Shown piece by piece: positions 19,065 to 28,009 of a stretch of DNA of 63,011 nt. Made by a program: the position numbers and the translations under genes. Within the stretch, counting starts at the first letter, position 1. Each line of letters starts with the position of its first letter. The notes beneath the pieces were generated by a model. That model made no database searches and had not been told where the DNA came from. It saw only the letters and a list, made by a program, of their open reading frames with translations. This stretch comes from Lachnospiraceae bacterium (lineage in GTDB: Bacteria > Bacillota > Clostridia > Lachnospirales > Lachnospiraceae), in contig JAKSRM010000011.1 in the NCBI GenBank assembly GCA_024403615.1, positions 1 to 63,011 of the forward strand. The letters are read 5' to 3'.

Positions 19065-21932
19065 ATGGCAGCAAGAGAACAGAAACTGATTAAGATCCGA
19101 GGTGCTTCGGAGAATAATTTAAAGAATATTGATTTGGACATTCCACGAAATGAGATGGTTGTTTTCACCGGCCTTTCCGGCTCGGGAAAATCTTCTCTGG
19201 CTTTTGATACCATTTACGCGGAGGGCCAGCGCCGTTACATGGAAAGCCTTTCCAGTTACGCCCGCCAGTTCTTGGGACAGATGGAAAAGCCAAAGGTTGA
19301 GATGATTGAGGGACTTTCTCCGGCCATTTCCATTGACCAGAAAGCTACCAATAAGAACCCACGTTCTACCGTTGGAACCGTTACGGAAATCCATGACTAT
19401 TTACGACTGTTATATGCTCGCGTGGGAACCCCTCACTGTCCGGAATGTGGGAGAGAGATTCATAAGCAGACCGTGGACCAGATGGCAGATGCCATTATGG
19501 AACTTCCGGAGGGAAGCCGGATTCAGCTATTGGCACCGGTTGTTCGTGGCCGGAAAGGTGAGCATGTAAAGCTTTTAGAATCTGCGAAAAAGTCCGGCTA
19601 TGTCCGCGCTCGTGTTGACGGCATTGTGTATGACCTGGACGAAGAAATTAAGTTAGAGAAAAACATCAAACACAACATCGACATTGTTGTAGACCGTTTG
19701 GTAGTAAAAGATGGCATCCAGTCCCGACTGGTAGACTCCATTGAAAATATTTTGAATCAGGCAGAAGGCTTGATGACGGTAGAAGTTGTTTCTTTGCCGG
19801 AAGATGCGGAGAAACTTTCTCTGATGGACGATAATAACGAGATTCATTTCTCTTCCAATTTCGCTTGTCCGGATTGCGGCGTAAGTATCGGAGAAATTGA
19901 ACCGAGAAACTTCTCCTTCAATAACCCGTTTGGCGCATGTCCTTCTTGCGCCGGCATCGGCTATAAAATGGAATTTGATCCGGAGCTGATTATTCCGGAT
20001 GAGTCCTTAAGTATTTCCCAGGGAGCCATTGTTGCTCCGGGCTGGGGAAGTTCGAAAAAAGAGGGAAGTTTTTCTCATGCAACCTTGACGGCCTTAGCGA
20101 AGGCTCACAACTTCGACTTGGATACGCCGTTTAACAAATATCCGAAGAAAATCCAGGACATTATCTGGCATGGCGATGACCGCGTGATTAACGTCCGTTA
20201 TTCCGGACAACGTGGCAGTGGCGTATATCCGTTAGTATTTGGTGGTTTAATTGAAAACTTGAACCGCAGATATCATGAAACGGCGGACTCCTTTAAGCAT
20301 GAGTATGAAGAATACATGCGCATCAGCCCGTGCGATGACTGTGGCGGAAAGCGTTTGAATAAAATTTCTCTGGCAGTAACGGTGGGAGGAAAGAACATCC
20401 ACGAAGTATCGGCTATGACCATCCGGGAAAGCCTGGAATTTTTTGAAAAAGTAAAATTGACCAAGACCCAGCTAGAAATCGCAGGTCCGATTTTAAAAGA
20501 AGTAAAGGCTCGTTTGAAATTCTTGTTGGATGTAGGTTTGGAATACCTGACCCTAACCCGTTATGCAGCCAGCCTTTCTGGTGGCGAGGCCCAAAGAATC
20601 CGTTTGGCAACCCAGATTGGTTCCGGTCTTACGGGCGTGCTTTATATCTTGGATGAGCCGAGTATCGGCCTCCATCAAAGAGATAATGAGAAACTGCTGA
20701 CCACCTTGAAGCAACTCCGGGATTTAGGAAATACGCTGATTGTAGTAGAGCATGACGAGGACACCATGCGTCAGGCGGACTGCATTGTGGATATCGGTCC
20801 GGGCGCCGGCGAACACGGTGGAAAAGTCGTTGCCATCGGAACGGCGGAAGAAATTATGAACTGCAAGGATTCCATTACCGGCGATTACTTAAGCGGCCGA
20901 ATTAAAATTCCGGTTCCGGAAGAGCGTCGTCAGCCAACGGGATGGATTGAAGTCAAAGGCGCTACCGAGAACAACTTAAAGAACATCAATGTTAAATTCC
21001 CGTTAGGTATTATGACTTGTGTGACGGGCGTTTCCGGCTCTGGAAAGTCTTCTTTAGTTAACGAGATTTTGTATAAGAGTCTGGCGAAAACTTTGAACCG
21101 AGCTCATCTGGTTCCAGGCCATCATAAAAAAATCGAAGGCATTGAGCAGTTGGATAAGGTCATCTGCATTGACCAAAGCCCGATTGGAAAAACTCCGCGA
21201 AGCAATCCAGCAACTTATACAGGTGTGTTCGATTTGATTCGTGATTTATTTGCCCAGACCACCGACGCGAAGGTTCGTGGCTACAACAAAGGCCGGTTCA
21301 GTTTTAACGTAAAAGGCGGCCGTTGTGAGGCTTGCTCTGGCGACGGTATTATCAAGATTGAAATGCACTTCTTGCCAGACGTTTACGTAAAATGTGACAC
21401 CTGTCATGGCATGCGATACAACCGGGAAACTCTGGACGTAAAATATAAAGGAAAATCCATCTACGATGTTCTGGAAATGACCGTGGAAGAGGCTATGGAG
21501 TTCTTTAAGAATGTGCCGAGAATTTACCAGAAAATTAAAACCCTGGACGAAGTCGGACTTTCCTACATTAAGTTAGGCCAACCGTCAACAACTCTTTCTG
21601 GTGGCGAGGCGCAACGAGTAAAATTAGCTACCGAGCTCAGCCGAAGACCGACAGGTAAGACCCTGTACATCTTAGACGAGCCGACCACCGGACTTCACTT
21701 TGCCGATGTTCATAAGCTGATCAACATCCTGCGCAGACTTTCCGAAGGCGGAAACAGCGTCGTAGTAATCGAGCATAACCTGGAGGTTATCAAAGTAGCC
21801 GATTACATTATCGACATGGGGCCGGAAGGCGGTGACAAGGGTGGCACCGTATTCACCAAAGGTACGCCGGAGGAAGTAGCGAAAGACAAGAAGAGCTACA
21901 CCGGCCAGTTCTTAAAACAGTATTTGAAATAA
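19065..21932 (+). CDS. uvrA: Excinuclease ABC subunit A
   Basis: This 955-residue DNA damage sensor contains two ABC ATPase modules (Walker [10 protein letters not shown] near residue 36 and GVSGSGKSS near residue 654). Both signatures read LSGGEAQR. Zinc-binding Cys sets are present: CPECG, CPDCG with CPSC, and CEAC with CDTC. It scans DNA as a dimer and loads UvrB at lesions. AGGA lies 8 bases before ATG. It is the last gene of the operon and a strong terminator follows the stop codon. Confidence 0.98.
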   Translation: MAAREQKLIKIRGASENNLKNIDLDIPRNEMVVFTGLSGSGKSSLAFDTIYAEGQRRYMESLSSYARQFLGQMEKPKVEMIEGLSPAISIDQKATNKNPRSTVGTVTEIHDYLRLLYARVGTPHCPECGREIHKQTVDQMADAIMELPEGSRIQLLAPVVRGRKGEHVKLLESAKKSGYVRARVDGIVYDLDEEIKLEKNIKHNIDIVVDRLVVKDGIQSRLVDSIENILNQAEGLMTVEVVSLPEDAEKLSLMDDNNEIHFSSNFACPDCGVSIGEIEPRNFSFNNPFGACPSCAGIGYKMEFDPELIIPDESLSISQGAIVAPGWGSSKKEGSFSHATLTALAKAHNFDLDTPFNKYPKKIQDIIWHGDDRVINVRYSGQRGSGVYPLVFGGLIENLNRRYHETADSFKHEYEEYMRISPCDDCGGKRLNKISLAVTVGGKNIHEVSAMTIRESLEFFEKVKLTKTQLEIAGPILKEVKARLKFLLDVGLEYLTLTRYAASLSGGEAQRIRLATQIGSGLTGVLYILDEPSIGLHQRDNEKLLTTLKQLRDLGNTLIVVEHDEDTMRQADCIVDIGPGAGEHGGKVVAIGTAEEIMNCKDSITGDYLSGRIKIPVPEERRQPTGWIEVKGATENNLKNINVKFPLGIMTCVTGVSGSGKSSLVNEILYKSLAKTLNRAHLVPGHHKKIEGIEQLDKVICIDQSPIGKTPRSNPATYTGVFDLIRDLFAQTTDAKVRGYNKGRFSFNVKGGRCEACSGDGIIKIEMHFLPDVYVKCDTCHGMRYNRETLDVKYKGKSIYDVLEMTVEEAMEFFKNVPRIYQKIKTLDEVGLSYIKLGQPSTTLSGGEAQRVKLATELSRRPTGKTLYILDEPTTGLHFADVHKLINILRRLSEGGNSVVVIEHNLEVIKVADYIIDMGPEGGDKGGTVFTKGTPEEVAKDKKSYTGQFLKQYLK

Positions 21933-21940
21933 AAAATAGA

Positions 21941-21974
21941 GTTCCCTGCAGGATGGTTTGCAGGGAACTTTTTT
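21941..21974 (+). terminator. Terminator after uvrA
   Basis: A perfect 10-bp stem (GTTCCCTGCA/TGCAGGGAAC) has an 8-nt loop and six T residues. Confidence 0.95.
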
Positions 21975-22140
21975 ATTTGCAAATGCTGTTGCAAAATTGT
22001 GACATTTTTAACTCAGTTTCATGTGAGATTTCAAAATTGGAAAGAAGTATCATTAGGCCATCAAATGAAGAATTTGAAAATTGAAAAGTAATCTTATCGC
22101 TTGTTCGCACGAAAAGGCGAAACATGAAAGGGGAAATAAA

Positions 22141-23214
22141 ATGACAGAAAACATCAATGAAAACATCGTTAACGCAGCAGATACAGTTGTAAACAATGTG
22201 GAGGCAGTGCAGGCAGCACCTGCAGAAGTAGCACAGGCAGCAGCTCCAGTAGTTGAAGCGGTAGCTCAGCCAGTGGCAGAAGCTGTACAGCCAGTGCAGG
22301 CAGCAATTGATCAGACAATGGTTCCTTCCCAGGAAGTATATCAGGAAGTTCAGCAGGCAGTACAGGCAGCAGCAGAGCAAGAGATACCGGTAGTCCCGGT
22401 AGTTGAGGTGGCATCTCAGCCAGCGCCAGCACCACAGTCAGCGCCAACACCTCAGCCAGCACCGGCACCACAGCCAGCGTCGGCACCAACACCACAGCCA
22501 GCACCGGCACCAGCTCAAGCAGCAGCTCCGCAGTATACGCAGCCACAGGCAACTCCAGTTCAGCTTCAGCCAGCACCGGCACCTCAGCCAGCGCCAGCGC
22601 CTCAACCAACACCGGCACCAGCTCAGCCACAGTACACACAGCAGGCTGCTCCACAGTATCAGCAGGCCGCTCCTCAGTATACACAGCCACAGGCAACACC
22701 ACAGCCGACACCAGCACAAGCTCCACAGGCCGCTCCACAGAAGCCACAGAAACCATGTAAACAGAAAGGTCAGCATCGTGGCTTATGGTTCCGTATCGTC
22801 ATGACAATTCTGGCAGTAATTATCGCAGGTCTTCTGGCAGTTAATGCGTTCTCCACAGCGAAAGTTGGCAGAGAACTGGCAGGCGTAAGAACCGCAATCG
22901 AAGCCATTGAAATTCCAGAGTTTAATCTCGACGAGATTTTAGACAACATTCCTGGCTACGGATATAACTATGGATATAACAATCCATACAACGATGATGA
23001 CAACTTCTTCAGCCAGTTCTTCGGTGGCAACGATGACTACGATGATTACTGGTACTATGGAGGCGATTCCTATGGCAACCAGAACGGAAATCAGAATGGC
23101 AACCAGAACAAACCGGACAATAACAAGGACCAGAAAGAAGACGATGGCTTCAGCATGGATGACATCTACGATTTCTTCTCCGGACTGTTTGAAGAAGATT
23201 CTCAGGGAGCTTGA
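22141..23214 (+). CDS. Pro/Ala/Gln-rich single-pass membrane protein
   Basis: This 357-residue protein starts at 22141 behind AGGGGA. An acidic Ala/Val-rich N terminus (about residues 1-90) is followed by a low-complexity Pro-Ala-Gln tract of PAPQPAP repeats (about 91-205). A basic stretch and one membrane helix come next (about 214-240), then a C-terminal region rich in Gly, Tyr, Asn and Asp with NGNQNGNQN repeats. The basic residues before the helix suggest a cytoplasmic N terminus and an exported C terminus. I recognise no family. It lies 139 bp upstream of a two-component system whose sensor ectodomain is also Tyr/Asp/Gly-rich, so a shared envelope role is possible but is inference. Confidence 0.8.
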   Translation: MTENINENIVNAADTVVNNVEAVQAAPAEVAQAAAPVVEAVAQPVAEAVQPVQAAIDQTMVPSQEVYQEVQQAVQAAAEQEIPVVPVVEVASQPAPAPQSAPTPQPAPAPQPASAPTPQPAPAPAQAAAPQYTQPQATPVQLQPAPAPQPAPAPQPTPAPAQPQYTQQAAPQYQQAAPQYTQPQATPQPTPAQAPQAAPQKPQKPCKQKGQHRGLWFRIVMTILAVIIAGLLAVNAFSTAKVGRELAGVRTAIEAIEIPEFNLDEILDNIPGYGYNYGYNNPYNDDDNFFSQFFGGNDDYDDYWYYGGDSYGNQNGNQNGNQNKPDNNKDQKEDDGFSMDDIYDFFSGLFEEDSQGA

Positions 23215-23353
23215 TTCTCGGCGAAATCGAGGAGCAACCAAAATCTGAAAACGACGACTTACTTTGGGGAGCATGAATTTAATCGTCAAATAGATAAAAA
23301 TGTAATATAATTAACGGAGGACGGGAGGTAACTTCTGTCCTCTGGAGGTTTTT

Positions 23354-24052
23354 ATGGGAAAATTAATTTACGCAGCAGACGACGAAGAAAATATCCGCGA
23401 AATTTTAAAATCTTTCTTAATCGATTCCGGTTTTGAAGTGGAAGTTTTTCCGACAGGCGATGAACTGTTCGATGCCTTCCGCAAGAAACCTTGCGATTTG
23501 GCAGTACTGGACATCATGATGCCTGGCACCGATGGTTTAACCATTTGCAAACGCTTAAGAGAGATTTCAAAAGTGCCGATCATCATCCTTACTGCCAAAG
23601 ACAGCGAGATGGATTATGTGACGGGCATGACTTACGGTGGCGACGATTATCTGACCAAGCCGTTCCGTCCGTCTATGCTGGTGATGCGCATTAAGGCTTT
23701 GTTCCGCCGTATTGAAATGGAACATGCCGATACAGTTCCGGAAAACGAAGAAGAACTGACTTTCGGCGATATCGTATATTCCTATAAAACCCGGGAAGTA
23801 ACCTGCAAGGGAAACAAGGCAGCGTTGACCATGACAGAGTTGGCCCTGCTTCGCTATATGATGGAACAAAAAGACCGCGCCATCCCGCGGGAAGAATTGT
23901 TAGATAAAATCTGGGGAATCAGTACGGAAGTAGAAACTAGAGTAACGGACGAAACCGTACGACGTATCCGAAAGAAATTGGCAGCCGTTGGCAGCAGCGT
24001 GGCCATCACGGTTGTATGGGGCTTCGGCTATAAATTGGAGGCAAGTAAATGA
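23354..24052 (+). CDS. OmpR-family response regulator
   Basis: This 232-residue regulator has a receiver domain with phospho-acceptor Asp at about residue 53 (LAVLDIMMPG), an acidic pocket (AADDEE, residues 7-12) and the conserved Lys (LTKPF). A winged-helix DNA-binding domain follows (LTMTELALLRYMM, with a C-terminal wing ending GFGYKLEA). GGAGG lies 7 bases before ATG. Its last 4 bases overlap the kinase gene (ATGA), so the pair is co-translated. A TATAAT at 23306-23311 with a poor -35 is the likely promoter. The target genes are unknown; the upstream Pro-rich membrane protein gene is the nearest candidate. Confidence 0.92.
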   Translation: MGKLIYAADDEENIREILKSFLIDSGFEVEVFPTGDELFDAFRKKPCDLAVLDIMMPGTDGLTICKRLREISKVPIIILTAKDSEMDYVTGMTYGGDDYLTKPFRPSMLVMRIKALFRRIEMEHADTVPENEEELTFGDIVYSYKTREVTCKGNKAALTMTELALLRYMMEQKDRAIPREELLDKIWGISTEVETRVTDETVRRIRKKLAAVGSSVAITVVWGFGYKLEASK

Positions 24053-25350
24053 AACACACCCGGCGAAAATTAGTCATAACCATGGCTTTATGCATGGCGG
24101 TTGCCTTCGTCATTTTAGGCGTTGCTTTTAATTTAATTGTGAATGCCCATGTTCGCACGAAAGCCCAAAATTGTATCTCCGTCTACATGGACAATGATGG
24201 CGTTCTGGACCGGACGGAAATGATTGAATCCCAGATGGCGGGAGCTTCCTTCATTTACGACCCAAAGAAAGACGAGCCAAAGGATGCAGGCGCTGACGAC
24301 CATAAAGACAGCTACTATGACGATTATTACGGCGGCTACTATGGCTATGACGATGACTATTACGATGACGGCGAGCGTCATTGGTACGACGACTTGTTTG
24401 ATCTCTGGAATGAGATTTGGGATGACGACTACCGGGGCTACGACGAAATCTTTTGGGACTATTATTCCGAGAACATCGTGAATTGGTGGAGAACGGACGA
24501 CACTCGGCCGGAAGAAATGTACAAAGTGGAAATGGACGACACCACCTTGTTCGTTTCCTGGAAAGAAACCGGCGACGGCCGCGTACAGTTCTACTACGTA
24601 AATGCCACCTCGGAAACCGAAATGATTAAGACCATCAGTATCGTTATGTACATCATCATGGCGGTCTGCATCGTAGGCGCAACCTTAATCGGCTTCTTCG
24701 TAGGTAAGAAAATCGAAACCGACCAGGCGAAACAGAAACAGTTCTTCGAGAATGCATCCCATGAACTGAAGACTCCGCTCATGTCCATCCAGGGCTATGC
24801 GGAAGGTTTGCAGGAAGGCGTCATTTCCGACACCAAGGAAGCGACGGCGGTTATCTTAAATGAAACCGACAAAATGACCAATCTGGTTAACGATATTTTA
24901 TCCCTTTCCCGTCTGGAGAGCGGCGCATACAAACTGAATAAGGAATCCGTAGAAATGTACAGCTTCCTGTCCGAATGCCTGACCTCTATGGAAGCAGCCA
25001 TTAACGGCAAAGACCTAAAAGTAGACTTAAAAGTAGAAGGCGGACTTCCATCCATCGAGGCGGATCGGGTGCAGTTAGAAAAAGCGGTACGCAATATCTT
25101 ATCCAACGCCATCCGCTATGCAGAGAAGGAAATCAAAATTTCCTATGACGGAAAGACTTTGAAAATCTGGGATGATGGAACGCCAATCAGCGAAGACAGC
25201 TTAAAGCATCTTTTCGAACGGTTCTACACTGGAAAGAACGGAAACACTGGCATTGGCATGTCTCTGACGAAGGAAATCGTAGAGCAACATGGCTGGAAGA
25301 TTAAGGCTGAGAATGTAGACGGTGGCGCCCAGTTTGTCATTTCGATGTAG
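24049..25350 (+). CDS. Sensor histidine kinase with Tyr/Asp-rich ectodomain
   Basis: The 433-residue kinase has a membrane helix near residues 10-30 and an extracytoplasmic region of about 160 residues rich in Asp, Tyr, Gly and Trp (runs such as YYDDYYGGYYGYDDDYYDD). A second helix lies near 196-218. The dimerisation domain follows with the phospho-acceptor His at about 238 (NASHELKTP), then an HATPase domain with G boxes (DDGTPIS, GIGMSLTK). It presumably phosphorylates the regulator encoded just upstream, with which it overlaps by 4 bp. The acidic aromatic ectodomain is unlike known sensor folds and could bind cations or cell-wall polymers; the ligand is unknown. Confidence 0.92.
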   Translation: MKHTRRKLVITMALCMAVAFVILGVAFNLIVNAHVRTKAQNCISVYMDNDGVLDRTEMIESQMAGASFIYDPKKDEPKDAGADDHKDSYYDDYYGGYYGYDDDYYDDGERHWYDDLFDLWNEIWDDDYRGYDEIFWDYYSENIVNWWRTDDTRPEEMYKVEMDDTTLFVSWKETGDGRVQFYYVNATSETEMIKTISIVMYIIMAVCIVGATLIGFFVGKKIETDQAKQKQFFENASHELKTPLMSIQGYAEGLQEGVISDTKEATAVILNETDKMTNLVNDILSLSRLESGAYKLNKESVEMYSFLSECLTSMEAAINGKDLKVDLKVEGGLPSIEADRVQLEKAVRNILSNAIRYAEKEIKISYDGKTLKIWDDGTPISEDSLKHLFERFYTGKNGNTGIGMSLTKEIVEQHGWKIKAENVDGGAQFVISM

Positions 25351-25440
25351 AGGAAATGGGAAGAGGATGGGCAGACCGTTCTTAAAACTGAAAAATCTGC
25401 AAACCGAAGTCTTCGTATGAAAAAACGACCAAAAAATCTA

Positions 25441-25471
25441 TGTGGCGAAAGGAATTTTCGCCACATTTTTT
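25441..25471 (+). terminator. Terminator of the two-component operon
   Basis: TGTGGCGAAA and TTTCGCCACA form a 10-bp stem with a 5-nt loop, followed by six T residues. Confidence 0.93.
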
Positions 25472-25525
25472 ATTGAAAATGCAGTATTGGTGAAGTAAAA
25501 TATTTGATAATAAAATTGTGAAAAA

Positions 25526-25564
25526 TTCCTGAAAACAATGTAAATTTTTAGACTATTTCAGGAA
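25526..25564. promoter_or_regulatory. Inverted repeat upstream of guaA
   Basis: TTCCTGAAA (25526-25534) and TTTCAGGAA (25556-25564) are perfect inverted copies 21 bp apart. The left arm lies between a weak -35 (TTGTGA, 25516) and weak -10 (TGTAAA, 25539). It could be an operator or a leader hairpin controlling guaA. Confidence 0.4.
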
Positions 25565-25604
25565 AACCATAGAATTATTTTGCAAATTAGTGGAGGAAAA
25601 AGAA

Positions 25605-26588
25605 ATGGCATTACTCGTACGTCCGGAAAACATGCAAAGAATTAACACCCCGGAACTGGCAAAAGCTTATATTGAGGAACAAATCGCAGATATCAAAGCT
25701 CAGGTTGGAGACAAAAAGGTTCTCCTGGCTTTATCTGGCGGCGTTGATTCCTCCGTTTGCGCAGCTCTTTTACTGAAAGCAATCGGCCAGCAGCTGGTAT
25801 GCGTACATGTAAACCATGGTCTTCTCCGTAAAGGCGAGCCAGAGCAGGTTATTGAAGTATTCAAGAATCAGATGAATGCAAACCTGATCTATATCGATGC
25901 AACCGACCGTTTCTTAGATCTTCTGGCAGGAGTTTCTGATCCAGAACAGAAGCGTCATATTATCGGCGAAGAATTCATTAAAGTATTTGCAGAAGAAGCT
26001 GCAAAACTGGATGGCATCGAGTTCTTAGGACAGGGAACCATTTGGCCGGATATTTTAGAGAGCGAGCAGGGAATTAAAGCTCATCATAATGTTGGCGGAC
26101 TTCCGGAAGAACTGAATTTCGAATTGGTAGAGCCAGTAAGAATCCTTTATAAAGACGAAGTACGTGTTGTTGGCGAAGAATTAGGTCTTCCTCATGGTAT
26201 GGTTTACCGTCAGCCGTTCCCAGGCCCAGGCCTCGGCGTAAGATGCCCTGGTGCGATCACTAGAGACCGTCTGGAAGCAGTTCGTGAATCCGACGCAATC
26301 CTTCGTGAAGAGTTCGCAAAGAACGGTCTGGAAGGAAAAGTATGGCAGTACTTCACCGTTGTTCCGGATTTCAAATCCACAGGTATCAAAGACGGCAAGC
26401 GTACTTTTGATTGGCCATGCATTATCCGTGCTATCAACACCATCGACGTTGTAGAAGTAACCGTTGAGCATCTGGAGCCAGCATTCATTGATCATCTGGT
26501 AAAACGTATCACCACCGAAGTTCCAGGAATCAACCGTGTACTTTTCGATTACACACCGAAGCCACCAGCAACAGTAGAGTACGAATAA
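25605..26588 (+). CDS. guaA: GMP synthase ATP-pyrophosphatase subunit (no glutaminase domain)
   Basis: This 327-residue protein is the C-terminal half of GMP synthase. The PP-loop SGGVDSS is at residues 44-50, with the later GQGTIWPD and the dimerisation domain ending PKPPATVEYE. It adenylates XMP and aminates it to GMP. The usual N-terminal glutamine amidotransferase domain (about 190 residues) is absent. The protein begins MALLVRPENM with GGAGG 8 bases upstream, so the absence is not a frameshift. A separate amidotransferase subunit, as in archaea, would be expected elsewhere in the genome. The last codons lie in a 33-bp sequence that recurs at 31687-31719, so the 3' end is a probable att site. 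Confidence 0.92.
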   Translation: MALLVRPENMQRINTPELAKAYIEEQIADIKAQVGDKKVLLALSGGVDSSVCAALLLKAIGQQLVCVHVNHGLLRKGEPEQVIEVFKNQMNANLIYIDATDRFLDLLAGVSDPEQKRHIIGEEFIKVFAEEAAKLDGIEFLGQGTIWPDILESEQGIKAHHNVGGLPEELNFELVEPVRILYKDEVRVVGEELGLPHGMVYRQPFPGPGLGVRCPGAITRDRLEAVRESDAILREEFAKNGLEGKVWQYFTVVPDFKSTGIKDGKRTFDWPCIIRAINTIDVVEVTVEHLEPAFIDHLVKRITTEVPGINRVLFDYTPKPPATVEYE

Positions 26589-26594
26589 TAAAAA
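26562..26594 (+). repeat. att-like direct repeat, left copy (guaA 3' end)
   Basis: This 33-bp segment covers the last codons of guaA and its stop codon. It matches 31687-31719 at 30 of 33 positions, including 15 identical bases in a row (GTAGAGTACGAATAA). The guaA 3' end is a known integration hotspot. Confidence 0.75.
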
Positions 26595-26620
26595 ATTTAT
26601 TTATATTACATGTATTTATG

Positions 26621-26644
26621 CCGGACGGGAAACCGTCCGGTTTT
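26621..26644 (+). terminator. Terminator downstream of guaA
   Basis: CCGGACGG and CCGTCCGG form an 8-bp GC stem with a GAAA loop, followed by TTTT. If the island model holds, it is island DNA, and the hairpin at 31725 was the original guaA terminator. Confidence 0.88.
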
Positions 26645-26696
26645 ACTATTATTTTTTTATTTATGAGATATTCACAGATTAATGCGTTGACGCGAT

Positions 26697-26725
26697 GCAT
26701 AAACATGGATATAATAATCATATGG
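26697..26725 (+). promoter_or_regulatory. Promoter of the HTH / RhuM-Fic pair
   Basis: TTGACG (26697-26702) and a perfect TATAAT (26720-26725) have a 17-bp spacer, ending 10 bp before the HTH gene start. The short distance gives a leader of only a few bases. Confidence 0.8.
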
Positions 26726-26735
26726 AGGAATTGCT

Positions 26736-26960
26736 ATGAATGCGCGAGAAAGACTTATAGAACTTAGAAAAGAAATGAATTTAAACAGGAAGCAATTCTG
26801 CGAATATTTTATGATTCCGTATAGAACGGTTGTTGATTGGGAGGCTGGTAATCGGCGTGTGCCGGAATACCTTTTAAACCTCATGATATATAAGGCGGAG
26901 GCGGAAAAACTCCTGCAAAAAAATGAAGAAGAAAAGGAGGAGAAAGATGGAACGAAATGA
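26736..26960 (+). CDS. Small helix-turn-helix protein
   Basis: This 74-residue protein begins MNARERLIELRKEMNLN, followed by a probable helix-turn-helix (RKQFCEYFMIPYRTVVDWEAG) of the XRE type, and ends in a Lys/Glu-rich tail. GGAGG precedes the ATG. Its 3' end overlaps the RhuM-Fic start by 14 bp, so the two are coupled. Small HTH proteins placed like this often repress their own promoter and can be antitoxin-like; here that role is inference only. Confidence 0.75.
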   Translation: MNARERLIELRKEMNLNRKQFCEYFMIPYRTVVDWEAGNRRVPEYLLNLMIYKAEAEKLLQKNEEEKEEKDGTK

Positions 26961-27870
26961 GATAGTCTTATTTGAATCAAAAGATAACGAAGTGAAATTA
27001 ACAGTCACTTTACAGGATGAAACGGTTTGGCTGAACAGAAATCAGATTGCTGAATTATTTGGAAGAGATGTTAAAACCATCGGTAAGCATATTAATAATG
27101 CATTACGGGAGGAACTGGAAGATTCAACTGTCGCAAATTTTGCGACAGTTCAAAAAGAGGGTGAACGCGAGGTCGAGAGAAATATAGAATACTACAACCT
27201 GGACATGATTATTTCCATCGGTTACCGTGTAAAGTCAAAGCGTGGTGTTGAGTTCCGCAAGTGGGCCAATTCCGTATTAAAACAATATATCCTCGAAGGT
27301 TATGTAATCAACGAGAAACGTCTGCAGGCACTGGAAAAGACGGTGGACATTCAGACAAAGATGTTGGCAGATGTGTTGGACGTGGAGGCAGGAGATATCC
27401 TTCGTGCAGTTAACCAGTATACAGCTGCTTTAACTTTACTGGATCAGTATGACCACCAGTGCATTGCTAAGCCGGAGGGGGCCACGCCATTATACCGTAT
27501 CACATATGAGGACTGCATGGAGATGGTTGCGCATATGAAGGACTCCTTCAATACGGATGTATTTGGTGTTGAAAAAGAGACAGGAAAAGTAGATGGTATT
27601 ATTTCCTCTGTTTATCAAAGTGTATTTGGTCAGGACGCCTATCCATCCCTGGAGGAAAAAGCAGCAAACTTGTTGTATTTTATGATAAAAGACCATCCGT
27701 TTGCTGATGGATGCAAACGAATTGCAGCGTCTCTATTTTTGGAATTTCTTGAAAGAAATAATGCCTTGTATCACAATGGACATAAACGAATAGGAGACGG
27801 AGAACTTGTTGAATGCTATTATCGTTGCAAGTGGCAACAAAATGGCAACAATAAGTCAGTAAGCCAGTAG
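26947..27870 (+). CDS. RhuM-like protein with C-terminal Fic/DOC domain
   Basis: This 307-residue protein has an N-terminal RhuM domain (about residues 1-115; VWLNRNQIAELFGRDVKTIGKHI, then YNLDMIISIGYRVKSKRGVEFR). A Fic/DOC domain follows, with core HPFADGCKRIAA (His about residue 250). Fic proteins usually transfer AMP or another nucleotide group to a target protein. The conserved Asn of HPFx(D/E)GN is Cys here. ATG at 26947 follows GGAGG at 26937-26941. A 25-bp perfect palindrome lies inside the RhuM part. Similar genes are common in genomic islands, fitting the flanking guaA repeats. Toxin activity with the upstream HTH protein is possible but unproven. Confidence 0.88.
   Translation: MERNEIVLFESKDNEVKLTVTLQDETVWLNRNQIAELFGRDVKTIGKHINNALREELEDSTVANFATVQKEGEREVERNIEYYNLDMIISIGYRVKSKRGVEFRKWANSVLKQYILEGYVINEKRLQALEKTVDIQTKMLADVLDVEAGDILRAVNQYTAALTLLDQYDHQCIAKPEGATPLYRITYEDCMEMVAHMKDSFNTDVFGVEKETGKVDGIISSVYQSVFGQDAYPSLEEKAANLLYFMIKDHPFADGCKRIAASLFLEFLERNNALYHNGHKRIGDGELVECYYRCKWQQNGNNKSVSQ
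27126..27150. repeat. 25-bp palindrome inside the RhuM-Fic gene
   Basis: AACTGTCGCAAA and TTTGCGACAGTT are perfect 12-bp inverted arms around a single T. In frame they encode TVANFATV, a segment typical of RhuM proteins. It could act as an operator or mRNA hairpin as well as coding. Confidence 0.7.
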
Positions 27871-27905
27871 AATACACATAATAGAAATAATGTATAGAAA
27901 ATAAC

Positions 27906-27944
27906 CCGCAAACCCTTAACAAATTAAGGTTTGCGGTTTTTTTT
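27906..27944 (+). terminator. Terminator after the RhuM-Fic gene
   Basis: The long stem has CCGCAAA/TTTGCGG and CCTTAA/TTAAGG pairings separated by a one-base bulge, a CAAA loop and eight T residues. Confidence 0.93.
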
Positions 27945-28009
27945 GTTCTATTTTTGTGGTATGTTTATTTCAATAATCATTAATGAAACTGTTAAAGGGG
28001 GATTACAGC

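Noticed and set aside
22169..22756. Minus-strand 195-codon ORF
   Set aside because: It is a shadow of the Pro/Ala/Gln codon repeats of the real plus-strand gene.
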